From: Bacteroidales bacterium
Lineage (GTDB): Bacteria > Bacteroidota > Bacteroidia > Bacteroidales > P3
DNA length: 64,000 bases
Direction: 5' to 3'
Assembly: GCA_017647785.1 (NCBI GenBank)
Contig: JAGCJW010000002.1
Span: 1-64,000 of the forward strand
This document shows positions 1 to 11,059 of this stretch, one piece after another. Position numbers and translations under genes: made by a program. The first letter of the stretch is position 1, and each line of letters starts with the position of its first letter. The notes under the pieces were generated by a model. It saw only the letters and a list, made by a program, of their open reading frames with translations. It made no database searches and was not told the DNA's origin.

Positions 1-1
1 A

Positions 2-271
2 GAACTATGGAATCTTATGGGACATGAAGGAAGTATATCATTTGCCTCTTTCCCTCAATATGACGAAAGCGTACTTGTAGAAAACACATTCAAATATCCA
101 GTTTCAATAAACGGAAAAATGCGTACTACAATAGAGTTAGCACTTGATTTAAGCAAAGAAGACGTAGAAGCAATCGTGTTACAAAACGCAGAAGTACAAA
201 AATTCATAGACGGAAAACCTGTTAAGAAAGTGATATTCGTACCAAAGAAAATCGTAAACATAGTAGTTTAA
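2..271 (+). CDS. leuS: Leucyl-tRNA synthetase, C-terminal fragment
   Basis: This is the last 89 codons of a gene that begins before the window. The frame is open from the first bases (ELWNLMGHEGSISFASFP), so the ATG at 17 is internal. The closing part, with YPVSINGKMR and then KKVIFVPKKIVNIVV, is the typical C-terminal domain of bacterial LeuRS, which helps bind tRNA-Leu; the enzyme charges tRNA-Leu with leucine in the cytoplasm. The catalytic and editing domains lie outside the window. A hairpin terminator follows 25 bp after the stop. The call rests on family resemblance of the tail and is fairly secure. Confidence 0.88.
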   Translation, partial: ELWNLMGHEGSISFASFPQYDESVLVENTFKYPVSINGKMRTTIELALDLSKEDVEAIVLQNAEVQKFIDGKPVKKVIFVPKKIVNIVV

Positions 272-295
272 GCAAACTAAAATAAGAATTTCAAA

Positions 296-334
296 AGCCT
301 GAAACGCAAAATAAAAAGTGTTTCGGGCTTTTTT
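296..334 (+). terminator. Intrinsic terminator of leuS
   Basis: A 10-bp stem (AGCCTGAAAC at 296-305 with GTTTCGGGCT at 320-329, one G-T wobble) is followed by a run of T. It stands 25 bp after the leuS stop. Confidence 0.85.
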
Positions 335-775
335 GTTGATTTAATTTTCTTTTTCCTAAAACCTAAATGCCGAAATAAGACAAAATTTTCGCTCATCGGT
401 TTATTATCTTGCAAATTCTTTAAGCATTTTAAATTAAGCAAAAACTTGTTAATCAATCGTTTGATGTTTTTAAAGCTTGATTAAACCCCTTTTAAAGCTT
501 TAAAAATGTCATTTTTTACTTGATTTTTGCCAAGAAAAACGCTGTTTTTGCAGTAAAAAAACAACGTTTTTTGAAAATTTTTCTTTGTTTTTTCAAATTA
601 ATTCTTTGTTTTTTGAAATTAAAACGAAGAATTATTAAAATAACTCTTCGTTTTAGTCAAATAACCCTTAAATTTTGTTCGATTTTCCCAAGAAAATGAA
701 GCATTTTCCTTTAAGAAAAAATATTTATAAGAGGTTTAAAACTGCTTTAAAATACTTTTAAAAGAATTATTGTCA
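335..775. other. AT-rich spacer between leuS and tamB (convergent ends)
   Basis: No credible gene is seen in these about 440 bp. The stretch is very AT-rich with runs of A and T. It contains several copies of the TTCTTTG/TTCTTCG-TTTT motif that recurs in other spacers of the window (near 581, 601 and 644). One pair (AAAACGAAGA near 621, TCTTCGTTTT near 645) can form a hairpin. It may hold the terminator of tamB, which is transcribed toward it. Confidence 0.5.
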
Positions 776-3700
776 TTAATCTTCTTTTTTCTTTCTTTGG
801 AATATCTCTGGAATATTATTGAATTGTTTTTTGTAGAAAAGACCTACTCCTTGTGTGAAAGGGGATATGTTGTATTTTGTGAAGTCGTTGGCGTTTGAAC
901 GATTGAATACTCTTATACGAAAGGCGTCTGTCATTTTATATTCAACGTATGCGTCTCCAATAATGGCGTTTGTTTCTTGGTTAGTTGTGGAAACGTTGTC
1001 GCCTGTACCGAAAGAAGAGTTTACATTTACTACCCATTTTCCGTAATCTCTTGAAAGGTTTACGTCAAATTGGTCAGAGGTTGTTTCGTTTCCTCGTGAG
1101 TAGTTCATATTTACATCTACTACTTTTATGACATCGGTAAGCATTCCGCTGATTTGTCCAAAGGCTGCTTCGAATGCAGAGGATATTCCGGTTTCTACCA
1201 TAGATGTTTCGTAGTTTCCTTCTGATGAATAGAATTGATGTAAGAATAGGAGAGAGACTGTTTGTTCTAACATGGCTTTTTCGTTGTTGCGGTCTATGTT
1301 CATAAAGAGTCTTTCTACTGTATTATCGTCTGTGTTTGGTAATCTTATGTCAAATTTTGGTTGAGGGTTTAGCATATTTCCTGTAAGCTTGATTATAGAG
1401 TGTACATCTACTGCTTTGGAATATTCTGTTCCAAGTATTGGCATTAGGGATGCTTTTGTTTTGTAAACGGCTTGCAAATCCATTGTACCACCTGCTGGTT
1501 CTCCTGTCCAAGTTAGTGTTCCTCCTTGTTCTATATCAAAGGTTTTTGCCATCATGTCCATAACAGACATTTTGAATTGTCCGTTGTCTATTTCTAATGT
1601 TCCCATTAGTGATAGTTTTCCTTCGCTGTCAATGTCTATTCTTAAGTCTCCGTTTCCTTTTGCTGATAAATCTCCTTTTAATTGATTGAAATCCATCGGT
1701 AGGATTAGTTGTGCGTTAGGGTTTACGCTTAAATCTACTGATATGTTGTAACCTAAGCTATTTGATTCTTCTTTTGGTATAATAGGAATAGGGATTGCTG
1801 ATGTTGTGTCTTTGATTGTTACGAACTTTATGAAGGAATTCTGTGACGCAGAGGTTTTTGAGGAAATTGGAACGGTAAGTACTGTTCCTCTTTCTGTGCG
1901 TGCTGCAACGTTAATATTCAAGAAGTTCAAATCTCCTACTATGTCTGCTGTTGCAGATGCGAAAGCTGTTCCGTAGTACATTTGTTCAGAGTATTCGTCT
2001 GTGTCTAATATTTTTAGTTTGTCGGCAACGGCTTTTATGTTTATATCAAAATCTGTAAAGTTTGTATGGGTTAAATTTCCGTTAAGTACAATTTTGTTTT
2101 TTTGTTTGTCGGTTAGTGTAAAGTTCTTAAAAGAGAATACATTGTTGTCTAGATATATCTTGTCTGAAAACTCATAAGTAATATTCAGAATGTCTATTTT
2201 AAGGTGTGCATTCTTTGTTTCTAATACTCCTTTTATGTTTGGTTGAGAGAAAGGTCCTTTTATTTTTAATTCTTTTGCGTAAAGGGTTCCTCCAATGTCG
2301 GAACTTAAAGAAGATATGTAGTTTTTAATTAATTTAAGGTCAAGATTGTCCATTGAGAGTTCTAAATCCAAATTGTTGTCTTTGCTTTTTGTGTCGATAA
2401 ATCCTGATATTGAGAGTGGAAGTACTGTTTTATTATCAGGGTTTTTGTATTGCATTTTTATGTTTGTTGCAAATATGTCTTTTGTTATAGAGTTGTTTAC
2501 ATTGAATGTTGCTTTTCCAAGTGCAATGTCATTAATCATTAAATCGTTTATTACTAAATTAGATGTAAGATTAAAGTTGCTTAATATGTTTCTCAATACT
2601 ACTTTTTCGTTTATTTCGCCTTGAAGATTTAAACCGAATTTTTGAAGTATTGGATTAAAGGCCGAAACATCTAATTTTTTGAATAATATATCTAATTTAT
2701 TGTTTGGTTTGTCTGAAACTTCGCCATTAAGTGTTATGCTACCTTTGTTTTGTTTTAGGCTAAAGTTTAAAAGAGATAAGCTTTCGTCAAAATATATTAA
2801 AGTGTGATTTTCGTTAAGTTCTACTTTGGATTTTGCTATGTTTATAAAAGAATTTTTAAAGTATCCTTGTAAACCATCTGTTGTAAGGAAGCCTCGGAAA
2901 TTTAGTTGTGTAGATAATTCATCTGTTTCGCTATTTCCGGCTTTTAATGCTAAGTCTATATCATTTTTTGTAAAGTCAAGGTTTAGGTCATTATTGCTTA
3001 TGTTTAAGCTGTCGCTTATTTTGATAGAGTTTACCTTTAAATTGTTTTTAAATATGTTATTATCGGTTTGTGATAATAGGCTTATGCTTTTAAAAATGTA
3101 AGAATCGTAGGTGAAATAATCTGATTTTAAATTTATTTTAAGTTCTTGTTCTGGATTGATATTTGCATTTAGTGTTGTTTGTGGTGCAATGTTCATATTG
3201 AGTGCAAACAATTCGCTTATGGTTGCAAAATCCTTTATCTCTAATCTTAAATTCAAGTTATCGTTTTTTGAAATTGCTTCGTTGTTTCTAGTTTTTTTAT
3301 CTGTTTTAGGTTTTGAAGAAAGCAGAGAAAAGTCAGGTATGTGTTTGTCGATAATACTTGTTATGTTGCTTACAAGTGTAGGAATAGTATATTGTCCTTC
3401 TGCAACGACTGAAAGAAGGTTGGAGTTTAAAGCAAATGTGTTGGCAGTGCTATCGTTTCTTGTTCTGATATTTAGGTAATCTATGTCGTATTCTTTTGAT
3501 TGTGTGCTTATACTTGCATTTCTAAAATCTATAAATCCTCGTAAAGAGTCTAAGTCTAAACAATTCAATCTTGCGATAAGGTCTGTTGTTATTAGGGTTG
3601 TCGTATCAGGAAAATCAAAGAAACGCATTTTGTGAAGATTTATTTCATTCAAATCTCCTCTTAACACTAAACTCATATTGTTTAAAATGTCCATTTCAGC

Positions 3701-5242
3701 ATTTAAGTTAATCACTGCAGCTTGGTCAAATATGTCGCATTGAGCTTCAATAACTCCTTCTTGCATTTCTGCTTCTACTTCAATGGAATTGTATCTGTTT
3801 CCGTTTATGTTAAAATTTATTAGGTTTGCAATTAAGTCGCATTCTAATTCTTTTAGATTTCCAACTTTTGCTTTAGCGTCTATGTTTAATTTTCCATCAC
3901 CTAATATATTTGCATTTAAAAACTTGCCTACATTAAATTGCTCTGAATTTATTTTTGCTTGGTAGGTTATGTTGTCATTTATGTTTTCTCTGCTTGAAGA
4001 ACCTAAGACTTGAACATTTCCTAATTCACTTTCAATTTCTGCATTCGCTTCAAAATTATGTAGAAGTCCTTTAAAGTCGGCTTTTATTGAAACTTCGCCT
4101 AAACTATGTAAGAATTCGGGAAGTTTAACGTTTGAAAGCATTTCTCCAAATTGTATATTATTGAAATCTATTGAAGAACTTACGCATTCATCTAATTGAA
4201 CATCAAATACAGTTTCTTCCATATTTGGTAGTCCTTTTATGCTTCCTTTACCTCTTAAATAGGTTTCGCCTGTTCTCATTTCAATAAAGGAGCATTTAGC
4301 ATTTGCAACTGTTCCTTTGATAATTGCGGCAACTTCGCACTTTTGGTCAAATCCTTTTAGCATAGGTGCCCAATAAGTAGCGTCTTTCAAACCTGCTTTA
4401 CTTCCTTTTTGAAGAAACAAAAAGCAATCAGCAGAATCAATGAAATAAGAATAGGTTTTCCAAGTATCAGTTTTAATACTTGCGTACATTTTTAAGTCGG
4501 ATTCTGCAGTTTTTACTTGCATACTACGACAGATTATTCCCTTTGGACTTACAGTGAATTTACCTTTTAGGTTTTCTAATACAAATCCGGAACGTTCTTT
4601 TGCAGAAAAACGCTTTATGTTTACGTTGATCGAGTCGTTTATTACTACAACATCATCCAATACTCCGTTTATTTCTTTGTATTGCATGTGGTTAATAGCA
4701 ACACCAAAGTCGGGAATAGGTGTTTGACTACTGTTTAGGTCTAAAGAAAAGTTTACATTATTTAACTTACATCTATCAACTTTTATAATGTAAGGCTCTT
4801 TGTCTTTATCTTCTTTAGGTTTATCGCTTTTGAAATAGTCTATTATGAAACTTAAATTGAGATTTCCGTCGCCTACATCTAAATTAAAGTTTACATCATT
4901 CAAGCTTACGTTAGAAAATTCTAATCCTTTAACAAATTCAAATTTCTTAAAACTTGCTTCCAAATAACCTAATGTTGCAACGGTATCTTTATTTGGGTCT
5001 TCTAAGTAAACATCTTTTAAAGCTACTGTTAATATTGGTCTTATTTCTAATCCTCCAATAGATACTTTGGCTTTCCATTCCTTTGAAAAATAGTCAGATA
5101 CCTTTGCTGCTAAAAAGGATTGAACTATTGTGCTATTAAGAATTGCAATGAAAAGATAAAGGAATATAAATATGCCTAAAAGTGTTTTTCCTAACACTTT
5201 TGAGATGCGGATAAGAATTCTTGATGTGCTATGTTTTTTCAT
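776..5242 (-). CDS. tamB: TamB-like translocation/assembly module protein (DUF490)
   Basis: A very large envelope protein of 1488 aa. It has one N-terminal membrane anchor at about residues 14-40, and the rest is a long run of beta-strand repeats. The last 300 or so residues form the TamB C-terminal (DUF490) domain, including a stretch with glycine-rich beta strands and the final NYSRGNETTSDQFDVNLSRD region. In Proteobacteria TamB spans the periplasm and works with an Omp85 protein (TamA), or in lipid transport to the outer membrane; Bacteroidetes homologues are usually longer, as here. It is transcribed alone, divergently from tsaD, with a TAnnTTTG box at 5258-5265. The ATG start is followed by a positively charged N-terminus. 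No TamA partner is seen in the window. Confidence 0.85.
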   Translation of the reverse strand: MKKHSTSRILIRISKVLGKTLLGIFIFLYLFIAILNSTIVQSFLAAKVSDYFSKEWKAKVSIGGLEIRPILTVALKDVYLEDPNKDTVATLGYLEASFKKFEFVKGLEFSNVSLNDVNFNLDVGDGNLNLSFIIDYFKSDKPKEDKDKEPYIIKVDRCKLNNVNFSLDLNSSQTPIPDFGVAINHMQYKEINGVLDDVVVINDSINVNIKRFSAKERSGFVLENLKGKFTVSPKGIICRSMQVKTAESDLKMYASIKTDTWKTYSYFIDSADCFLFLQKGSKAGLKDATYWAPMLKGFDQKCEVAAIIKGTVANAKCSFIEMRTGETYLRGKGSIKGLPNMEETVFDVQLDECVSSSIDFNNIQFGEMLSNVKLPEFLHSLGEVSIKADFKGLLHNFEANAEIESELGNVQVLGSSSRENINDNITYQAKINSEQFNVGKFLNANILGDGKLNIDAKAKVGNLKELECDLIANLINFNINGNRYNSIEVEAEMQEGVIEAQCDIFDQAAVINLNAEMDILNNMSLVLRGDLNEINLHKMRFFDFPDTTTLITTDLIARLNCLDLDSLRGFIDFRNASISTQSKEYDIDYLNIRTRNDSTANTFALNSNLLSVVAEGQYTIPTLVSNITSIIDKHIPDFSLLSSKPKTDKKTRNNEAISKNDNLNLRLEIKDFATISELFALNMNIAPQTTLNANINPEQELKINLKSDYFTYDSYIFKSISLLSQTDNNIFKNNLKVNSIKISDSLNISNNDLNLDFTKNDIDLALKAGNSETDELSTQLNFRGFLTTDGLQGYFKNSFINIAKSKVELNENHTLIYFDESLSLLNFSLKQNKGSITLNGEVSDKPNNKLDILFKKLDVSAFNPILQKFGLNLQGEINEKVVLRNILSNFNLTSNLVINDLMINDIALGKATFNVNNSITKDIFATNIKMQYKNPDNKTVLPLSISGFIDTKSKDNNLDLELSMDNLDLKLIKNYISSLSSDIGGTLYAKELKIKGPFSQPNIKGVLETKNAHLKIDILNITYEFSDKIYLDNNVFSFKNFTLTDKQKNKIVLNGNLTHTNFTDFDINIKAVADKLKILDTDEYSEQMYYGTAFASATADIVGDLNFLNINVAARTERGTVLTVPISSKTSASQNSFIKFVTIKDTTSAIPIPIIPKEESNSLGYNISVDLSVNPNAQLILPMDFNQLKGDLSAKGNGDLRIDIDSEGKLSLMGTLEIDNGQFKMSVMDMMAKTFDIEQGGTLTWTGEPAGGTMDLQAVYKTKASLMPILGTEYSKAVDVHSIIKLTGNMLNPQPKFDIRLPNTDDNTVERLFMNIDRNNEKAMLEQTVSLLFLHQFYSSEGNYETSMVETGISSAFEAAFGQISGMLTDVIKVVDVNMNYSRGNETTSDQFDVNLSRDYGKWVVNVNSSFGTGDNVSTTNQETNAIIGDAYVEYKMTDAFRIRVFNRSNANDFTKYNISPFTQGVGLFYKKQFNNIPEIFQRKKKED

Positions 5243-5257
5243 TTAATTAAATCTTTG

Positions 5258-5265
5258 CAAATATA
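5258..5265 (-). promoter_or_regulatory. -7 promoter box of tamB
   Basis: Reads TATATTTG on the minus strand, matching the Bacteroidetes TAnnTTTG element, 15 bp before the tamB ATG. Confidence 0.65.
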
Positions 5266-5279
5266 CATCTTTTTTTTAC

Positions 5280-5287
5280 TATCTTTG
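5280..5287 (+). promoter_or_regulatory. -7 promoter box of tsaD
   Basis: TATCTTTG lies 19 bp before the tsaD ATG, with a TTTG at 5254-5257 about 22 bp upstream as a possible -33 element. It forms a compact divergent promoter pair with tamB. Confidence 0.65.
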
Positions 5288-5306
5288 CAAGAATAAATTT
5301 AATATT

Positions 5307-6311
5307 ATGTTTTATATTTTAGCAATAGAGTCTTCTTGTGATGATACTTCGTGTGCTGTGATAGATAGTAACTTTTGTGTATTGTCAAACGTTATAGCAT
5401 CACAACAAGTTCATAAAGAATATGGAGGAGTTGTGCCAGAGCTTGCTTCAAGAGCTCATCAACAAAATATTATTCCTGTTGTTGATAAGGCTTTAAAAGA
5501 TGCAAAAATTACTAAAGAACAACTTTCAGCAGTAGCTTTTACTCGTGGTCCGGGCTTAATGGGGTCGCTTTTAGTAGGTGTTAGTTTTGCTAAAAGTTTT
5601 GCAAGAGCTTTAGATATTCCAATGATAGATGTAAATCATTTAGAAGCGCATGTTTTAGCTCATTTTATAAAAGATACTCCAGAACAAAAGGTTCCTGAAT
5701 TTCCTTTCTTGTGTTTGCTTGTTTCAGGAGGTAATACACAAATAGTTTTAGTGGAAAGCGCAAGAAAAATGCAGATAATAGGACAAACTATTGATGATGC
5801 AGCGGGTGAAACTATTGATAAGGCTGCAAAAATACTTTCATTACCTTATCCAGGTGGACCTCATATTGATAGATTAGCTCAAGAGGGAAAACCTGTTCTT
5901 ATATTTTCTCAAAGTAATATAAAGAATTACGATTATAGTTTCTCTGGATTGAAAACAAGTATCTTATATACATTAAGAGATAAGCTTAAAGAAAATCCTA
6001 AATACATGGAAGAAAATCTTGCAGATATAGCGGCTTCTGTGCAAAAGGCAGTAGTGGATTCTTTGCTTAATAAGTTTGAAAAAGCAATAAAGGATACAAA
6101 AATTAAAACTATTGCAGTCGCGGGAGGTGTTTCTGCAAATTCTGAATTGAGAAGAAGGTTGCAAGAATTGGGAGCAAAGCACAAATGTGAGGTTTTTATT
6201 CCTAAATTTTCTTATACAACAGACAATGCTGCTATGGTTGCAGTTGTTGGGTTGTTTAAATATTTGGAAAAAGATTTTGCTCATCTTGGTTTAACTGCTT
6301 ACGCAAGATAG
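5307..6311 (+). CDS. tsaD: tRNA N6-threonylcarbamoyladenosine transferase TsaD
   Basis: Transfers the threonylcarbamoyl group to adenosine 37 of tRNAs that read ANN codons, together with TsaB, TsaC and TsaE. At 334 aa it has the normal length. Visible hallmarks are the N-terminal ILAIESSCDDTSCAV strand, the metal-binding histidines H111 and H115 in NHLEAHVLAH, the phosphate-loop-like LLVSGGNTQIV, DDAAGETIDKAAK, YDYSFSGLKTS and the C-terminal GGVSAN and TTDNAAMVA motifs. It is the first gene of a plus-strand run with aroK 6 bp downstream. Confidence 0.97.
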   Translation: MFYILAIESSCDDTSCAVIDSNFCVLSNVIASQQVHKEYGGVVPELASRAHQQNIIPVVDKALKDAKITKEQLSAVAFTRGPGLMGSLLVGVSFAKSFARALDIPMIDVNHLEAHVLAHFIKDTPEQKVPEFPFLCLLVSGGNTQIVLVESARKMQIIGQTIDDAAGETIDKAAKILSLPYPGGPHIDRLAQEGKPVLIFSQSNIKNYDYSFSGLKTSILYTLRDKLKENPKYMEENLADIAASVQKAVVDSLLNKFEKAIKDTKIKTIAVAGGVSANSELRRRLQELGAKHKCEVFIPKFSYTTDNAAMVAVVGLFKYLEKDFAHLGLTAYAR

Positions 6312-6317
6312 TTTCTT

Positions 6318-8488
<2,171 letters not shown>

Positions 8489-8545
8489 AACAAAGAAATA
8501 AAAAAATAAAACGAAGAATCAGCAAAATAAATCAAAGAATAAATT
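8489..8545. repeat. Spacer with three copies of the CAAAGAAT/CGAAGAAT motif
   Basis: Between the pyrG stop and the stop of the convergent transporter lie AAACAAAGAA, AAAACGAAGAAT and AAATCAAAGAAT. These are the complementary orientation of the ATTCTTYGNTTTA motif found in other spacers of the window. There is no other content. Confidence 0.6.
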
Positions 8546-9772
8546 TTATAAAACCAAGAGTAACGATACTGACACTAAGAAAGTCAGTATCGTTATTATT
8601 ATACCACTTTTGAAAAACTCCCAAAAACCAATTTTAACTCCAAAATTCGCGGCTGATTCAATAACGATGATATTAGCCATTGCGCCAATTATTGTTGCGT
8701 TTCCTGCTAAAGTAGAAGCTGAAGCAAGAGCTAGCCACAAAGTTTCAGAATCAACAACATTCATAAGAGGTAGCATTAAAACCGTATAAGGAACATTGCT
8801 AAGGATTTGACTCATTACTAAACTTATAGAGTGAATAGAAATTAATCCTGACAAGTTTTCTTGTAAATCAATTTGTAGAATGCTGTCTAAAATACCAACT
8901 TTTTGTACGGCTCCAACTACAATAAATAACGACGCAAAGAATAAAAGTAGAACCCAATCCACATCTTTAATAAGTTTTTCTGGTTTATGCTTTCCAAAAA
9001 GAATAATTAAACTTGCTCCTGCTAAAGCAATTACTGCAATAGACATGCCAAGTAATTTTCCGAAAAAGAAGGCTAAAACCACCAAAGTAAATATTATTAT
9101 AGAAGAACTCATCTTTTTGAAAGAATAATTATGTTCAGGGGTGTAGTTTAATAAAGATTTGTCTTTAAACTCTTTTTTGTAAATCCATCTAACAACTACA
9201 ACGCAAAGAATCATTCCTATAAATGAAATAGGGAATAGTTTCAATAAGAAATCTACATAACTGATTCCGCTATTTAATCCTATTAGCATATTTTGTGGAT
9301 TACCTGTTATAGTCATTACGCTTCCTATGTTAGAAGAAAGTATTTCGGCAATAAGATAAGGTAAAGGATTAATCTTAACCTTTGAGCAAATACTGATAAT
9401 AATAGGAGTAAAAATCAACACTACAGCATCATTAACAAGAAAAGCTGAAGCGATGCCTGATACGAATACAACTCCAACTAATAGCTTAAATCTTGAATTA
9501 GCATATTGCAAAATCTTTTCTGAGATTAAATTAAAAAAGCCATCAAATTTCAGCGATGCCACAACAATCATCATGCCTAAAAGAAGAAATATTGTGTTAA
9601 AGTCAATAAAACTAACAGCTTCTTCAAAACTTACAATAGAAAAGGCAAGCATTGCTACTGCACCGATGAAAGCAGCAGATGGTCTATCGATATTTACTTT
9701 TGGTAAACGTGTAAAAATTATACCTATATAAGTAATGACAAAAATTATAAGTGCGATTGTTTCCGTATTCAT
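8546..9772 (-). CDS. ArsB/NhaD (SLC13-like) ion transporter
   Basis: A polytopic inner-membrane transporter of 408 aa with about 10-12 hydrophobic segments, of the ion-transporter superfamily that includes ArsB, NhaD and CitM. The first half contains FLVNDAVVLIFTPI and the ITGNPQNMLIG loop. The second half contains the parallel SNVPYTVLMLPL and LAGNATIIGAMANI. These paired re-entrant loops with Asn/Pro are typical of the family. The substrate (anion, arsenite or sodium) cannot be decided from sequence. The open frame extends to 9928, which would overlap dnaX; the ATG at 9772 gives MNTETIALIIF, just downstream of a promoter box, and is chosen. A 13-bp perfect inverted repeat lies inside its 3' end (8561-8595). 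Confidence 0.85.
   Translation of the reverse strand: MNTETIALIIFVITYIGIIFTRLPKVNIDRPSAAFIGAVAMLAFSIVSFEEAVSFIDFNTIFLLLGMMIVVASLKFDGFFNLISEKILQYANSRFKLLVGVVFVSGIASAFLVNDAVVLIFTPIIISICSKVKINPLPYLIAEILSSNIGSVMTITGNPQNMLIGLNSGISYVDFLLKLFPISFIGMILCVVVVRWIYKKEFKDKSLLNYTPEHNYSFKKMSSSIIIFTLVVLAFFFGKLLGMSIAVIALAGASLIILFGKHKPEKLIKDVDWVLLLFFASLFIVVGAVQKVGILDSILQIDLQENLSGLISIHSISLVMSQILSNVPYTVLMLPLMNVVDSETLWLALASASTLAGNATIIGAMANIIVIESAANFGVKIGFWEFFKSGIIITILTFLVSVSLLLVL
8561..8595 (-). terminator. Hairpin inside the 3' end of the transporter gene
   Basis: TAACGATACTGAC at 8561-8573 is perfectly complementary to GTCAGTATCGTTA at 8583-8595, with a 9-base loop. It lies within the last 17 codons of the transporter gene. 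A T-rich stretch follows on the minus strand, so it could end transcription from the minus strand, or act on the convergent pyrG transcript. Confidence 0.45.
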
Positions 9773-9785
9773 ATTAAAGTTTTGG

Positions 9786-9793
9786 CAAAAATA
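9786..9793 (-). promoter_or_regulatory. -7 promoter box of the ArsB/NhaD-like gene
   Basis: Reads TATTTTTG on the minus strand, 13 bp before the ATG at 9772. This position supports the shorter start. Confidence 0.6.
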
Positions 9794-9844
9794 CTGCTTT
9801 TTTACTATTTTTCTTGATTTTTCTTTGTTTTGAAAAAAAAATAG

Positions 9845-9852
9845 TATTTTTG
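9845..9852 (+). promoter_or_regulatory. -7 promoter box of dnaX
   Basis: TATTTTTG, 25 bp before the dnaX ATG, matches TAnnTTTG. Confidence 0.6.
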
Positions 9853-9877
9853 AAAACCGATTTACGAAAATAAAAAT

Positions 9878-11059
9878 ATGAATAATTTTATTGTATCTGC
9901 CAGAAAATATAGACCAAGTGACTTTCATTCAGTTGTAGGACAGAGTCATATAACAACAACACTTCAAAATGCTATAAAGAACAATCAATTAGCACAAGCT
10001 TTTCTTTTTTGTGGACCAAGAGGTGTAGGGAAGACTACTTGTGCAAGAATATTGGCGAAAACAATTAATTGTACTAATAAGACAGAACAATATGAAGCTT
10101 GCAATAATTGCGAAAGCTGTAAATCATTCAATGAATCGGCATCATTTAATGTAGTAGAATTAGATGCTGCATCAAATAACTCTGTAGATGATATAAGGAA
10201 TCTTACAGAGCAAGTAAAGATTCCTCCTCAAAATGGTAAATATAAAGTATATATAATTGATGAGGTGCATATGTTAAGTACCTCTGCGTTTAATGCGTTT
10301 CTTAAAACACTTGAAGAGCCTCCTGCATATGCTAAGTTTATTTTGGCGACTACAGAAAAGCATAAGATACCTGCTACAATAATTTCTCGTTGTCAAATAT
10401 TTGATTTTAGAAGAATCAATAGAGAGGATATAGCAAATCACTTGGAGTATATTGCACAACAAGAAAATATTTCTTACGACATAGAAGCATTACACTTGAT
10501 TGCACAAAAAGCAGACGGAGGATTAAGAGATGCTTTAAGTATGTTTGATCAATTAGTATCTTTTACTTCGGCACAGCTTTCTTACAAAAATATTATAGAA
10601 AATCTTAATATATTAGATTACGACTACTATTTTACACTTGTGGATAACTTTTTAAATGGTAGGCTTACCGATAGCTTATTACTTTTTGATAAAGTCTTAA
10701 AGCAAGGGTTTGAAGGTAGTAGCTTTATTAATGGATTAGCTTCACATTTACGTAATTTATTGGTGTGTAAAACCCCTGAATCAGTACAATTATTAGAAGT
10801 GAGTCCAAACTTACAAGCAAAATATTTAGCACAAGCGGCTGTATCTTCTCAAAATTTTATCCTGAGAGCCTTGGATTATGCTAATAGTTGCGCCTTGGAA
10901 TACAAGGAATCTTACAATAAACGCTTATGTGTTGAACTTTGTTTGATGAAACTTTCCTATATAACCAATAAAGTTAATACGGTAGTTCAACAACAAGTAA
11001 ATAATCTTCAACCTTCCCCAATTCAAGTTGAAGATACTAAAAAAAAAATGATGTATTAG
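9878..11059 (+). CDS. dnaX: DNA polymerase III subunit gamma/tau, frame-0 (gamma-like) product
   Basis: The clamp-loader ATPase of the replicative polymerase. The frame-0 product is 393 aa. It has the Walker A loop GPRGVGKT at residues 46-53, a four-cysteine zinc module (C65, C75, C78, C81), Walker B VYIIDEVHML with D128-E129, and the sensor ISRC with the arginine finger R171. The clamp-loader collar follows to about residue 370. After a run of ten A at 11039-11048 this frame stops within four codons (MMY, then TAG). The -1 frame is open from the same run to 11565 and encodes a typical Bacteroidetes DnaX C-terminus. The gene therefore resembles those where slippage yields a short gamma and a long tau of about 562 aa. 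A sequencing or assembly error in the A run is the main alternative. Confidence 0.9.
   Translation: MNNFIVSARKYRPSDFHSVVGQSHITTTLQNAIKNNQLAQAFLFCGPRGVGKTTCARILAKTINCTNKTEQYEACNNCESCKSFNESASFNVVELDAASNNSVDDIRNLTEQVKIPPQNGKYKVYIIDEVHMLSTSAFNAFLKTLEEPPAYAKFILATTEKHKIPATIISRCQIFDFRRINREDIANHLEYIAQQENISYDIEALHLIAQKADGGLRDALSMFDQLVSFTSAQLSYKNIIENLNILDYDYYFTLVDNFLNGRLTDSLLLFDKVLKQGFEGSSFINGLASHLRNLLVCKTPESVQLLEVSPNLQAKYLAQAAVSSQNFILRALDYANSCALEYKESYNKRLCVELCLMKLSYITNKVNTVVQQQVNNLQPSPIQVEDTKKKMMY
11039..11048 (+). promoter_or_regulatory. A10 slippery run in dnaX
   Basis: Ten consecutive A. Frame 0 reads AAA AAA AAA ATG and stops at 11057. The -1 frame has a stop (TAA at 11038) right before the run and is then open to 11565. 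A net shift of -1 here (ribosome slip, or an mRNA with one extra or two fewer A) joins the two halves. No strong downstream stem-loop is near; a small 6-bp hairpin (CCCTTA/TAAGGG) lies at about 11103-11120, too far for a classical ribosomal stimulator. Transcriptional slippage is therefore more likely than ribosomal frameshifting. Confidence 0.6.

Noticed and set aside
2346..3479. Several plus-strand frames inside tamB
   Set aside because: They are antisense shadows of a coherent large gene with no family resemblance.
9773..9928. N-terminal extension of the ArsB/NhaD-like protein
   Set aside because: It would overlap dnaX and run through the promoter box at 9786; the ATG at 9772 is the sensible start.
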